DNA of 64,000 bases from UBA6055 sp965203755 (GCA_965203755.1 OZ241910.1:1674001-1738000), one strand, 5' to 3'. Shown: positions 7,741 through 16,992, numbered from the stretch's first letter. Numbers and translations are program-made. The notes: generated from the sequence alone by a model not told the origin.

Positions 7741-8882
7741 ACATCATCGCCATTGTTAAGCATATTAGCATTGTAGCGGTCTATCATGTCGTCAGCGAGG
7801 TTGATTAACCTTGTTAATACTGAATCGCCAAGTTTGAATTCATCACTTAGCTTGCCAAGAGTTTTGTCGGAGTTGTTTAATGCGCGATCAGTGGCTCTCG
7901 ATAGCCCCCTAACTCCCATTTGCGATTCACGGAAGTTTTTGAACATATTACTATTCTTGTTCACGCCATTTTGGAGATCTCTCATATTCTCGATAAAAGT
8001 GTGAACCGCTTGGAGTTCATCTGGCCTCTTAATCTCACTATTTGAGATAAAATACCCTAATCCCTGATCCAAATTAGCCCATGATTTAGTCAGTCTAGGC
8101 GTTGTTTCTTTAATGCCATCAGAAAATTCATTCAGGTCTTTTGCAAACTGCCGTGCTATCTGAAGTCTTTTGCTATTTAGGCCTTTTTGTTCTGGATTCG
8201 AATTAAGTTGATTAATCTTGCCCGTGTGATTTTGGGCTTTTCCTGATAGGGTGGTAAATTGCTTGGCAATTTCTAAAGCAATTTCCTTTATCTCATCAGT
8301 CGAATCTTCAGCCGCAACAATTGCGTCAAGGATACCCATATCGCCGTCATCCGATATTGCTTCCCCGTCATCATTTGACATTTCTTCTCCATTATTATCT
8401 AAGCTGCTCAAAGGCGGAATTGTGCTGATGATTTCCACCTCTCTGCCTAATGTGTCACTAACTGGACTAGAAAATTTATATTCATCGCCTCTTTCCCGTT
8501 CAAGAATATCGAGAATACGTTCGGTCAATTGCGATGCTACCATAAAGTGTACCGAATATAAAATTACATTGTAAGGACGTAAGTCAAACGGAACATCATC
8601 AATGCTTTGGGTAATTTGAATAGTGCGTTTGAAGAAAGTATGGGCAATCCCCAATTCATAATACACATTGGCATTCTGTGTAGTGAGGTCGGCAATTATC
8701 AAGTCAGCATCCTTTATATTTTGGACGATTAATTTGATAATGTTTTGATCAGAGGATACATCATCTGCTCGATTCACAGTATAACCTCTGTCTTCTAAAG
8801 GTTTCTTGATGAGTTCTTGATAAACTGAGTCAAACTCGCTATCAAAAGGCATGATTACGAATATGTTCAATTTGTTTTGCAT
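7668..8882 (-). CDS. Nucleoside deoxyribosyltransferase/TIR-like domain protein
   Basis: About 404 aa. Residues 1-110 match the nucleoside 2-deoxyribosyltransferase-like fold used in many TIR-like sensors and effectors: FVIMPFDSEFDSVYQ, then RADD at 38-41, then ADLTTQNANVYYELGIAH at 64-81, with the conserved E76 in the usual catalytic position. The remaining roughly 290 residues are helical and charged with no recognised domain. The gene is much more AT-rich than the surrounding chromosome, has its own promoter at 8922-8950, and lies beside an MmeI-type R-M gene, so a nucleotide- or NAD-directed defence role is plausible but inferred. The last residues come from the interspersed repeat, so the natural stop may have been lost. 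Confidence 0.7.
   Translation of the reverse strand: MQNKLNIFVIMPFDSEFDSVYQELIKKPLEDRGYTVNRADDVSSDQNIIKLIVQNIKDADLIIADLTTQNANVYYELGIAHTFFKRTIQITQSIDDVPFDLRPYNVILYSVHFMVASQLTERILDILERERGDEYKFSSPVSDTLGREVEIISTIPPLSSLDNNGEEMSNDDGEAISDDGDMGILDAIVAAEDSTDEIKEIALEIAKQFTTLSGKAQNHTGKINQLNSNPEQKGLNSKRLQIARQFAKDLNEFSDGIKETTPRLTKSWANLDQGLGYFISNSEIKRPDELQAVHTFIENMRDLQNGVNKNSNMFKNFRESQMGVRGLSRATDRALNNSDKTLGKLSDEFKLGDSVLTRLINLADDMIDRYNANMLNNGDDVYLTPSASSVARKSLNTCAAASLP
7708..7730 (+). repeat. CTTGCCACAGAGG-type repeat, copy 2, inside two ORF ends
   Basis: CTTGCCACAGAGGACGCAGA plus GGG. It is read in frame as the C-terminus of the 71-aa protein on the plus strand and as the C-terminal tail (TPSASSVARKS) of the 404-aa protein on the minus strand. 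The AT-rich sequence of the latter gene starts immediately beyond it, so the repeat marks the edge of the probably acquired segment. Confidence 0.7.
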
Positions 8883-8921
8883 GATCCATCCCCATCACTG
8901 AAATTATAATCCAATATAATC

Positions 8922-8950
8922 ATAATAAAAGCACCCGTTCGGCTTGTCAA
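8922..8950 (-). promoter_or_regulatory. Strong sigma-70-like promoter for the TIR-like gene
   Basis: On the minus strand TTGACA (8950-8945) and TATTAT (8927-8922) are spaced exactly 17 bp. The predicted transcript start is about 33 bp before ATG 8882, which has a GGGGATGG ribosome site. Confidence 0.65.
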
Positions 8951-9004
8951 GCCCTAAATCCAATCTCTGCGATAAAGAATCAGCCTTCAACAATCGCAAA
9001 AACC

Positions 9005-11848
9005 CTAAGCCCGCGCCAGATTCAAAGCCAGCAGACGCCGCAGAATCTCATCATCATCAGCCAGAACCTTATCATCCCAGCCATAAGCGCCGCCGACGGC
9101 CGCGTCCAGCGTCCGATGCAGTTCATCCAGCCGCGGCGCGAAATTCCCAGCCGAAGATTTGATTTTCATATTGTCCCGCCCGCGAAACACCTGCAAGGCA
9201 TTGTAAAGATTGGTCAGCGTCCGTTCCTTGAGCGCATTGCCGGCCGCGCCGGCGGGATTAAGCCAGGCATCGCGTTCCGCGTGCAGCTGTTTGGCCGCTT
9301 GGCTGATGGCTTGATAGGCGCGGCTTTCGGTGTCTTCGCTGCCCGGCGGCCACGGGAAAGGAAAGGTCTCAAATGTAGTCGTCGGTGTGTAACGTGGGCG
9401 GTCTTCAAGCGATGTTCCCTTCCGCAGTGACCAGACTTCATGCGGTTTGGAATGCAAGACACCAAAGAAATAATCGTCGTCGCGGGCAATGGCAACTGTT
9501 GCTGAATCGGGATTTGTTTCTATGCTCATCCATACGAAAATTCGATGCTTTGAAACCCTTGAAGTAATTAAATAACGAACTTTACCTATCATTGCCTTAC
9601 GCATACCAGGACGTGTATTCCAATGAATCCAATATGGATAATCTTTGAAATGTTTTGCAGTACGCTTGGGACGTACATTGTCTTGTACATATTTGAACGG
9701 TTTTTCATATTGACTAGCTTCTTCTTCCGTCATTTCTGCGGGGAAATCAATGATATACATCCCTCGCGGTCGGCGCACAATATCAGAACCGTTCACCCAC
9801 GGCCTTACAATATCTGCATTATCTAAGCCAGACTCGTTCTCTGCTTGCAATAATTTATTAGCTGTGTCGCTGTCAAAATCGAATGGCCCACTTTTCTGCG
9901 TACCAATAAACGCGATATTTTGACTTTCTCCAAGCGGCACTGCCTTAGTGATGTCAACTGTTGCGGTTAGATTAGAATTTATTGTTTTGACAGGTAAGCC
10001 ATCCAATACTTTTCTACCTTCGCCGCCATTGTCAAATCCGACCATTGCCACTCGCACAGCCGCGCCATCCAAAACCCATTCGCGGTCTGACCAAGCCATG
10101 AATATATCGCCCGTATCTTTAATCCGTTTCATAACAGGCAGATTCGTTCCCATGCCGATAGAATTGGTCGCCAGCAATCCGACCCGTTTGACCTTGCCCT
10201 TTTCGATTTCTTCGCGCGCCTTTTCAAACCAATACGCTACCAAATCAGTAAATGCGGGCAGCCTGCCTTTATAATAATCGCGCAGCCTGTCAACATACTC
10301 ATCGCCCAATTCGCCGCGCATTTTCTTTCCACCCAAGAAAGGCGGGTTGCCCACAATCACATCTACTTCGGGCCATTCGGGTTCGGCAGGATTGCCTTCA
10401 TCATCAAATGCCAAAACCGCATCTTTGCAGACGATATTGCCGCGCAGCTCTTCCAAAATCGGCTCGCCAATGGTATGCACATAGCCATTGTTAAAACGCC
10501 ACTGAATATAGCCAATCCAAACGACAATGCTCGCCAGCGCGTGGGCAATCGGGTTAATCTCAATGCCGTGCATCTGGCGCGGATGAACCAGCGGCAGCGG
10601 CCGCGGCAAGCCTGTCCAAAGCGGATGGCTGATGACCTCCTTTTCCAAGTCCATCAGCAGCTGAAGCGACACATACAAAAAATTGCCGCTGCCACAGGCT
10701 GGGTCTAAAACTGTGACCGTGCGGATGCGCTCCAGCATATCCTCGCGCAGTTTCAGCAGTTGATTCAGGGCATTGGCGCGGGCGCGTTTGGTCTTTGCCT
10801 TTTCGTATTTTTCGCGCAGTGGCTTGGCCTTGAGTTGAGTCGTCGTATCCCATTCATGGCGCAATGGCCGCATCAGGACTGGCTCGACAATTAAGAGAAT
10901 GTCGTCGCGCGAAGTATAATGCGCGCCCAGCTGTGACCGTTTGCGCGGGTCGAGACTGCGCTCGAACAGCGTGCCGAAGATCGACGGCTCTATCGCTTCC
11001 CAATTCAGCTTGGCCGCTTTCTCCAGTTCGACTAGGGCTTCGGTATGAAGCTCCTCGACGGAAATATCATCAAAGAGGGCGCCGTTAAACCAGCGGATGT
11101 CGTGCATCAGAAAATCGCCGCCGTCGGCCATCGCCTGGAACAGATCTCGCATATATTTGACAAACAGTTCGGGCTTGCGGCGCGTCTGCTGAATGGTGCG
11201 GGTGACAATCCCTTCCTGCGTTTCGGCGGTCATCGGCAGCAGGCCGACGTCTTCGGCAAACAGGCAAAAGACCAGCTTGGTCAAAAAATGGGCAATGCGC
11301 TGCGGTTTCGGCTTCTCTTCCCATTGGCGCATGTTGTCGGCGATCAGCCGAAAGACCTCGGCCGCCTCTTCGGTGACCTGCTCGGCATGGCGGCGCGGAT
11401 GCAGACGTTCGGGCGCGTCGAACATCGCCCGCAAAGCCTTCAGCGCATTCGAATCGCTGGCGATCTCTTCATGCGCGAACTTGTAGACGCGCTTTTCGGT
11501 ATTGGGAAAGTTGGTGTGGATTTCCCAGTTGTCGATATCGGTCACGACCAGCAGCGGCGGATTGTTCAGGTTTTCGCGGTATTGCAAAAGCTGCTGATAG
11601 GCGGCGTTCAGGTCTTTGTATTTGCCCGGCGCTTTGTATTCAACCGCGAAATGCCCTTCATAATACACGTCGGCGAAACCGCGCCCGCCGCTGTCTTTTT
11701 TCAGCGAATACTCAAAGACAATACCTTTGTCATCATGCCCGACCAGCTTGCACAGGTCGAGGAAATGCCGCTGATAAATCTGCCGTTCGCCCAATGCGGA
11801 GTTCGCCCATTTGTCGACAAATTCCGGCGGGGTCATTGCGCTGTTCAT
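9005..11848 (-). CDS. MmeI-type (type IIL) restriction-modification fusion enzyme
   Basis: Single polypeptide of about 947 aa combining nuclease, N6-adenine methyltransferase and DNA-recognition domains, as in MmeI (about 920 aa). The nuclease motif is D60-x9-E70-x-K72 in GFADVYYEGHFAVEYKAP. A helical connector follows. The SAM motif is LDPACGSGNFLY at 381-392 and the catalytic NPPF is at 501-504. The TRD occupies roughly 570-790 and ends with FETFPFPWPPG. Enzymes of this family modify one strand and cut about 20 nt away. ATG 11848 was chosen over an upstream TTG at 11869 because AGAGGAA lies directly before it. The DNA encoding the TRD (about 9480-10140) is visibly more AT-rich than the rest. 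Confidence 0.92.
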   Translation of the reverse strand: MNSAMTPPEFVDKWANSALGERQIYQRHFLDLCKLVGHDDKGIVFEYSLKKDSGGRGFADVYYEGHFAVEYKAPGKYKDLNAAYQQLLQYRENLNNPPLLVVTDIDNWEIHTNFPNTEKRVYKFAHEEIASDSNALKALRAMFDAPERLHPRRHAEQVTEEAAEVFRLIADNMRQWEEKPKPQRIAHFLTKLVFCLFAEDVGLLPMTAETQEGIVTRTIQQTRRKPELFVKYMRDLFQAMADGGDFLMHDIRWFNGALFDDISVEELHTEALVELEKAAKLNWEAIEPSIFGTLFERSLDPRKRSQLGAHYTSRDDILLIVEPVLMRPLRHEWDTTTQLKAKPLREKYEKAKTKRARANALNQLLKLREDMLERIRTVTVLDPACGSGNFLYVSLQLLMDLEKEVISHPLWTGLPRPLPLVHPRQMHGIEINPIAHALASIVVWIGYIQWRFNNGYVHTIGEPILEELRGNIVCKDAVLAFDDEGNPAEPEWPEVDVIVGNPPFLGGKKMRGELGDEYVDRLRDYYKGRLPAFTDLVAYWFEKAREEIEKGKVKRVGLLATNSIGMGTNLPVMKRIKDTGDIFMAWSDREWVLDGAAVRVAMVGFDNGGEGRKVLDGLPVKTINSNLTATVDITKAVPLGESQNIAFIGTQKSGPFDFDSDTANKLLQAENESGLDNADIVRPWVNGSDIVRRPRGMYIIDFPAEMTEEEASQYEKPFKYVQDNVRPKRTAKHFKDYPYWIHWNTRPGMRKAMIGKVRYLITSRVSKHRIFVWMSIETNPDSATVAIARDDDYFFGVLHSKPHEVWSLRKGTSLEDRPRYTPTTTFETFPFPWPPGSEDTESRAYQAISQAAKQLHAERDAWLNPAGAAGNALKERTLTNLYNALQVFRGRDNMKIKSSAGNFAPRLDELHRTLDAAVGGAYGWDDKVLADDDEILRRLLALNLARA

Positions 11849-11953
11849 ATTCGGTTTCCTCTGCGGCAAAAATAGTGTTGCGAACTTGTATTGCGCTACA
11901 GTATGCTATACTCACCGTACACCTATGTTGGCGGCATGTAAAGGAAAATCATC

Positions 11954-12154
11954 GTGGCAGCTGTACCCGCCCTGAAAAGCGATGGCGAACGTCTGGCGGC
12001 GCTTGAAGCGACCATTCCGCATCTCGCCACCAAAGCCGACATCGCCAATCTGCAAAGCACGATCATTAAATGGTTCATTGGCACGTGGCTTGCGACCTTG
12101 ACCATCCTTGTCCCGCTGCTGCTCTATATCCTTAACCGACTGCCGCCGGCATAA
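11954..12154 (+). CDS. Small coiled-coil/transmembrane protein (66 aa)
   Basis: GTG start at 11954 with AAGGAAAA upstream. The first 35 residues are an amphipathic charged helix (GERLAALEATIPHLATKADI), followed by NLQSTIIKWFIGTWLATLTI and one transmembrane helix to residue 60. The KADIxxL...IIKWxxGxWLA pattern resembles DUF1640/CCDC90-type small proteins, which anchor a coiled coil to the membrane; their function is unclear. It is divergent from the MmeI-type gene and convergent with the kinase-like gene 7 bp away. Confidence 0.65.
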   Translation: MAAVPALKSDGERLAALEATIPHLATKADIANLQSTIIKWFIGTWLATLTILVPLLLYILNRLPPA

Positions 12155-12160
12155 TCGCCT

Positions 12161-13297
12161 CTACGGCACGACCCGATGCGTCAGCATATCGTTGATAACC
12201 ACCACCATCCGCCGCAGTTCGGCTTCCAGATCGCGGCTGATGCCGTCCTGAATCACCGCCTCGCGGAAGAGGTCGCGCGCCTGCCGAATGTTCTCCTGCC
12301 CTTCGCGCAGACGCGATAAACCTTCGCGCATCTGCCCGCGGGCATCGCGGCTGGCCGGATTGGTGTAATAATCAGGAAAATCCCAGCCATGCCGCGCCGC
12401 CGCCCGCTGCAGGCCATTGACAAATTCCTGCACCGTCTCAATGCGCTGCGATGCGCCGCGCTGCAAAAGCTCGCACAGGCTCTCGCTTAGCCCGGTCTCC
12501 ATGCTGAAATCCAGCCGGTCGATATCGGTGTAACGCGCCTCCACCGCTTCCCGGCCGCCGGGCTGCGGCCGCAGCGAAGTCTTCTGCGGCGACATGCCGG
12601 TGAAGATGGGGTACAGCACCCCAACGCACATATTATGCACATCCTTGGCGTACTGCTGCTGCGCCGCGGCCTTGTCATTGTCCAACTGACGCGAACTGTT
12701 AAAGTCAATCACTTTAAGATGAAGCCCGTCCCAATACACATGCTCCAGCTTGTGATCCAAATAGACAATCCGATGTGCATGCGCCAGCGCCAGCAGACCG
12801 CTGAACTGAACCGCCAGCGACAGGCCCTCTTCACTGGGCAGACGCCGGCGATTCCCCGGGCGGTTCGGTTTCATCAGATAAAACAGGCTGTGATGGCGCG
12901 GCAGATTGTCCAGCGAAAGATACGGCCGCCAGCCTTTGGCGGCATAGTCCGACATAGCTTCCACAAAGCCGGCGGCGTCATCCTGAAAAGATGCGATCTC
13001 ACCCGCGCGCGGCGCTTCTTCAAGGTCGGAGATATAACCGCAGTCATGCAGCTTGACGACGCTGCCGCTGGATGCCAGGCGCGTCAGTATCTCGGCTTCA
13101 TTGCCAAAGGCGCGGCACTCCCAGCGCATGCCGCCGTCGGCGACCAGATGTTCCGGCCGCATCACCTTAAACGCCACCCGATGGTCACGGCGTCGGTCCA
13201 GCGCATCCAGGACGCGGGCATAATGCCCCAGCGCAAAGGTGTCGTTAAAGTTGTCGATTCGATACACTTCATTTAGCTGCGTCATCGTATGTTCCAT
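12161..13297 (-). CDS. Atypical protein kinase-like protein
   Basis: About 378 aa. Residues 20-210 have a eukaryotic-like kinase layout: a weak glycine loop (FALGHYARVL), the lysine strand VAFKVM with K44, a catalytic loop reading YLDHKLEHVYWD where HRDxKxxN would stand (D181 and K183 kept, the Asn is His186), and DFN at 198-200 instead of DFG. The C-lobe continues with an ETVQEFVNGLQ-type helix. Retention of Lys, Asp and DF suggests residual nucleotide binding and perhaps activity. The tail after about residue 310 is helical and charged. The open frame extends to 13630, but homologous-looking sequence begins at the ATGs at 13297/13285. Divergent from the secreted chimera gene, so a signalling link is possible. 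Confidence 0.75.
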   Translation of the reverse strand: MEHTMTQLNEVYRIDNFNDTFALGHYARVLDALDRRRDHRVAFKVMRPEHLVADGGMRWECRAFGNEAEILTRLASSGSVVKLHDCGYISDLEEAPRAGEIASFQDDAAGFVEAMSDYAAKGWRPYLSLDNLPRHHSLFYLMKPNRPGNRRRLPSEEGLSLAVQFSGLLALAHAHRIVYLDHKLEHVYWDGLHLKVIDFNSSRQLDNDKAAAQQQYAKDVHNMCVGVLYPIFTGMSPQKTSLRPQPGGREAVEARYTDIDRLDFSMETGLSESLCELLQRGASQRIETVQEFVNGLQRAAARHGWDFPDYYTNPASRDARGQMREGLSRLREGQENIRQARDLFREAVIQDGISRDLEAELRRMVVVINDMLTHRVVP

Positions 13298-13468
13298 CTG
13301 CTCATCGCTTGCGGCCAGTTGTCGGGGACTGTGAGATGAATAGGCAATATACCAGTTTTGGCTGATTGGATACAGGGTCGTTCTGTGAAGGCGCCGCGCC
13401 TTCCCTATAGAACAGCCAGCCCGGCTTTTGTTACAATGCGCTTCTATCGCCGCTGCGGAGAAAATCTT

Positions 13469-16009
13469 GTGCGCCGTTTGACAGCCTTGTCCCTTGTCTT
13501 GAGTCTGCTTTGGAGCGGCCTCGCGTCGGCGCAGACCGATAACCCCGCGCCCGCTTATATCCTGGATGCCGCCCGCCGCGCCGTCCAAGCTGACCTGCCG
13601 CCGCTGGATGCGCTGGACGGCTGGTCGCACGCCGTTTTAGAGGACATCAAGACGACCGCGCTCGGCTGTCGGCTCATCAAGGGGCTGAATCTGCCGGCGC
13701 CTATTGAGGTCTATCGCCTCGAACTGCGCTACGGCGATTCAACGTACCGCGTCCATGTATCCGCCGATGCCACCCTGGTGCGGCTTTGCGACGAACGTTT
13801 TCCCGGGCTGCGCGGCGGCCTGGCGGCCGCGGCGCCGGGCGACGGCGACGGCGATGCGGTCATAAACCGCGCCGACCTCTGCCCAACCATCGCCGGCATC
13901 GCCGCCGCCCCCCAGCCGGGCTGCCCGCATGCCAGCGCCGGCGACCGCGACGGCGACGGTCAGCCTGACCGCATTGACCTCTGCCCCAACCAGGCTGGTT
14001 CGGCCGCCGCCGATGGCTGTGCAATCCTGCCGGATGCCGATGCCGATGGCGTGCCGAATATCGACGACGTCTGCCCGCGCGATGCCGGTGTCATCCGCAG
14101 CGATTTTGCGCTCGGCTGTCCCAAAAACGGGAGTGGAAGCTCGCCGCATCGCCGCGCGTCAAGCGACGTCTGCCGCGTCCTTGGCGATAGGATCCGCCTG
14201 TTTGACCGCGCTATGCTGAATGCCAGCGTCATCGGCATATATGAACATTCGTCGGCGGCCCCCGGCGCCGGCGACGTCATCGGGCGCGACGCCGCCGCCG
14301 CTTGGTATCAACTCAAGGACGGATGGGCGGCCGCCGGTTCGCTTCAGCTTCGCGGCGCCTGCTACAACATCCCGCTGGTCAAGGCCGCCGTCGGTTCAGC
14401 GACCGGCTGTTTCTTGCGGCCGCGCGCGGCTTTCGCCAATGTCCGCAACGGACCCGCCGCCGACAGCCGGGCAGTCGCCAAAATCTATCCCGATCAGATT
14501 TATGCTGCGCTGGGGCGCGGTTTCGGCGATGACTGGCTGTTTTTTAATCAGGGCTGGGTCAGCCGGACTGCGCTGGAACTCTTGGGAGATTGCAGCAGTC
14601 TGCCCATCCTTGACCCCGAACTCGCCGGCAGCGGCGCGGTCTTCTTCTGCCCGCCGGAATTCACCGGCTGGCTGCCGCCGCGCATCGCCATCGGCAAGGC
14701 AAATGCCCGCATCGCCGCCGGCGGCATCCCCAGCCGTCTCCGCGCCCAGCCGAGCATCAGCGCGGCTCAAATTGGCGAAATACCGCCCGGACGGACGCTG
14801 GATGCGGTTCTTGATGGTCCCGCCTGCAAGGAGCATTTTGTGTGGTGGCAGGTTCAGGTGGATGGCAGCGTCGGCTGGACAGCCGAGAGCGACGTCATGG
14901 CGAATGTCTATTACATTGAGCCGGTCGCCGCGGTTGGCAGCGCCATTGAATCCAGCCGGCCGGCCACAGCCCGGCGACCGGCATCGCCCGCCGCCTTCCA
15001 AATGATTACCAGCGCCAGCGCCCTCAAGGTCAGCGTCATTCACACACTGCCGGCGGCATCGCCGCTGGCTTTGGCATGGTCGCCAGCGCAATCCAGGCTC
15101 GCCCTCATCAGCGCCGCTGGGGACATCGATATCTACAGCTATCCGAACTTCGATAAACTCCAGGGCGGCTATCATCTGCCGGACACCTTGGACGCGACCG
15201 CCATCGCCTTCAGCGCCGCCGACCGTTTTCTGGCGGTTGGCAATCGGGACGGGCGCGTTTACATTGCCGAACTTGACGGCGCCGGCGCCTGGCTGCCGCA
15301 AAGCCACACCAGCCCGGTGCGGGCGCTGGCATGGTCGCGGCAGGGCTATCAACTGGCATCGGCCAGCGGCTTTGACCAAAGCCCGGCCGCTGGAAGCGCC
15401 TGGACATTGAGAGTCTGGCATCTGAATGACTTCTCGCCGCCGGCGCATCCGCGCCTGTTTATCCATTACGTCTTTCCCTATCCGCTCGCCGACCTGGCTT
15501 TCAGCGCCGACGATGCCTGGCTGGCGGTCACCGGCGCATCATCAGCCCGCCAGCAGGCCGCCATCTGGATTTACAGCGCCGCCGATGCCGAACTGCGTTT
15601 CTCAAAAGCGCTGATCTACTCGCAGGGGAACAGCTTCGTGACCCGCCTGCCCGACCCAAGCCTAGGCGATTTCGCCTATAACCATGGCGACAGCGTCTAT
15701 CGCATCAGCGTCGAGTCGGCCGAAGATATTCGCTTCTATCAGCAGCCGGCGGCCCTCTTCAAGCAGCTTGTCTTTCGCAGCCAAGTCATTCAAGACGCTG
15801 AAGTTCTGTTTGCCCTTGCCGTCACCGACCCGGGCGCGGCGGCCGATTCAGGAACAGTCCGTTTTGTCAACGTCCTCAACAGCGCCGCGCCAACCGCCTC
15901 CCGGCGGCTCAATCCAAGCGATATTGCTTTTAGCCCCGATGGCCGAGTGATCGCCGCCGCTGAAGCTGACAAAGGGCGCGTGCTGATCCTGGGCGTGACC
16001 GATGAATAG
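13469..16009 (+). CDS. Secreted thrombospondin-3/SH3-like/beta-propeller protein
   Basis: About 846 aa. GTG 13469 follows GGAG by 8 nt and gives a clean signal peptide (RRLTALSLVLSLLWSGLASA). A DUF-like segment is followed, at about 120-210, by calcium-binding thrombospondin type 3 repeats (DGDGDAVINRADLCP, DRDGDGQPDRIDLCP, DADADGVPNIDDVCP). Next come three SH3-like cysteine-flanked units (about 220-460) including NVRNGPAADSRAVAKIYPD and RLRAQPSISAAQIGEIPPG. The C-terminal 350 residues are WD40-like blades (LALAWSPAQSRLALISAAG, DIAFSPDGRVIAAA). It is predicted to sit in the cell envelope as a binding scaffold; the ligand is unknown. The in-frame ATG at 13436 is an alternative start. Confidence 0.8.
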   Translation: MRRLTALSLVLSLLWSGLASAQTDNPAPAYILDAARRAVQADLPPLDALDGWSHAVLEDIKTTALGCRLIKGLNLPAPIEVYRLELRYGDSTYRVHVSADATLVRLCDERFPGLRGGLAAAAPGDGDGDAVINRADLCPTIAGIAAAPQPGCPHASAGDRDGDGQPDRIDLCPNQAGSAAADGCAILPDADADGVPNIDDVCPRDAGVIRSDFALGCPKNGSGSSPHRRASSDVCRVLGDRIRLFDRAMLNASVIGIYEHSSAAPGAGDVIGRDAAAAWYQLKDGWAAAGSLQLRGACYNIPLVKAAVGSATGCFLRPRAAFANVRNGPAADSRAVAKIYPDQIYAALGRGFGDDWLFFNQGWVSRTALELLGDCSSLPILDPELAGSGAVFFCPPEFTGWLPPRIAIGKANARIAAGGIPSRLRAQPSISAAQIGEIPPGRTLDAVLDGPACKEHFVWWQVQVDGSVGWTAESDVMANVYYIEPVAAVGSAIESSRPATARRPASPAAFQMITSASALKVSVIHTLPAASPLALAWSPAQSRLALISAAGDIDIYSYPNFDKLQGGYHLPDTLDATAIAFSAADRFLAVGNRDGRVYIAELDGAGAWLPQSHTSPVRALAWSRQGYQLASASGFDQSPAAGSAWTLRVWHLNDFSPPAHPRLFIHYVFPYPLADLAFSADDAWLAVTGASSARQQAAIWIYSAADAELRFSKALIYSQGNSFVTRLPDPSLGDFAYNHGDSVYRISVESAEDIRFYQQPAALFKQLVFRSQVIQDAEVLFALAVTDPGAAADSGTVRFVNVLNSAAPTASRRLNPSDIAFSPDGRVIAAAEADKGRVLILGVTDE

Positions 16010-16092
16010 CGCCAGCCAATTTCCGCTGACGGGAGGCTTCAAATATGATACGATGACGCTCGTTGCAATCGACTGAACAGAAAGCCCAATGA

Positions 16093-16920
16093 ATGCCGCC
16101 TCCTTTGACCGTTTATCCGGTTCAGGCGCCGATACAAAATCGTCCCTTTGACCTGATGCAAGCCCTCATCGACAGCCTCAATCAAGCCGAAATCGCCTTG
16201 CAGGATGGCGACGTCGTCGCCGTGTCGAGCAAATACGCCGCTATTGCCGAAGGGCGTATTTTCAGCTTGGATGAGGTCAGACCAACAGCCCGCGCCAAAA
16301 CGCTGGCAAAACGCTATCGCATGGATGCCGCCGTTGCCCAACTGGTGATTGAAGAAGCCGGCCATATCTTCGGCGGCATCAAGATGGGGTTTCTCTTGAC
16401 CGCCAGGCTCGGCATCATTTCACCCAATGCCGGCTTGGATCGGTCGAATATCCCCAGTGGGCAGGTCGTGCTTTTGCCAAAGCGCCCTTATGACACTGCC
16501 GAAACGATTCGTCAGCGGCTTCACCAACGTTTGAATTGCCGCATTGGCATCATCCTGACCGATAGCTGGCTGGTTCCCGGTCGTTACGGCACCACCGGAA
16601 TCGCCCTCGCTGTGGCTGGCTTCAAGCCGATTAAGGACGAGCGCGGCAAGATGGATTTGTTTGGCAGCCCGATGACGGTCACACAGGTCGGCATTGCCGA
16701 TTCACTGGCGGTCTGCGCCCAGGTCGTCATGGGCGAACGCAACCAGGCGACGCCTTTTGCCTTGGTGCGCGGCGCAGAAGTTGAACTGACCGATGCCCGC
16801 TCATCTGTGGACGATGTGTCCATCCCATGGCGCCAGTGCATCTATGTAGAATCCATGACGCGCGGCCTGCTTCCCGATGACACTGCCGCCGAAGCCTTTT
16901 TCAAGCCCGACCAAGCCTAA
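16093..16920 (+). CDS. Coenzyme F420-0:L-glutamate ligase-like protein (CofE family)
   Basis: 275 aa with CofE-type motifs: GDVVAVSSKYAAIAEGRIF near 40-57, IISPNAGLDRSNIPSGQVV near 114-132, and the GTP/metal region TDSWLVPGRYGTTGIALAVA near 155-175. Canonical CofE adds gamma-linked glutamates to F420-0 using GTP. In CofE the third motif is usually DSxGRPxRxGxxGxAIG; here the GRP is VPG, so substrate preference may differ. No other F420 biosynthesis gene is in the window. ATG 16093 is used because an ATG 4 bp upstream is in a quickly terminated frame. Confidence 0.8.
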   Translation: MPPPLTVYPVQAPIQNRPFDLMQALIDSLNQAEIALQDGDVVAVSSKYAAIAEGRIFSLDEVRPTARAKTLAKRYRMDAAVAQLVIEEAGHIFGGIKMGFLLTARLGIISPNAGLDRSNIPSGQVVLLPKRPYDTAETIRQRLHQRLNCRIGIILTDSWLVPGRYGTTGIALAVAGFKPIKDERGKMDLFGSPMTVTQVGIADSLAVCAQVVMGERNQATPFALVRGAEVELTDARSSVDDVSIPWRQCIYVESMTRGLLPDDTAAEAFFKPDQA

Positions 16921-16937
16921 AAAACAGCGATGTTGAT

Positions 16938-16966
16938 TTGACATTCACTTAACCTTGTCTTAAACT
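16938..16966 (+). promoter_or_regulatory. Sigma-70-like promoter upstream of the SWIM gene
   Basis: TTGACA (16938-16943), 17 bp spacer, TAAACT (16961-16966). The same two hexamers and spacing occur before tRNA-Phe (40030-40058). A start near 16973 would give a leader of about 137 nt before ATG 17110. Confidence 0.6.
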
Positions 16967-16992
16967 GAAATACACAGAGGCGGCATGCGTGG

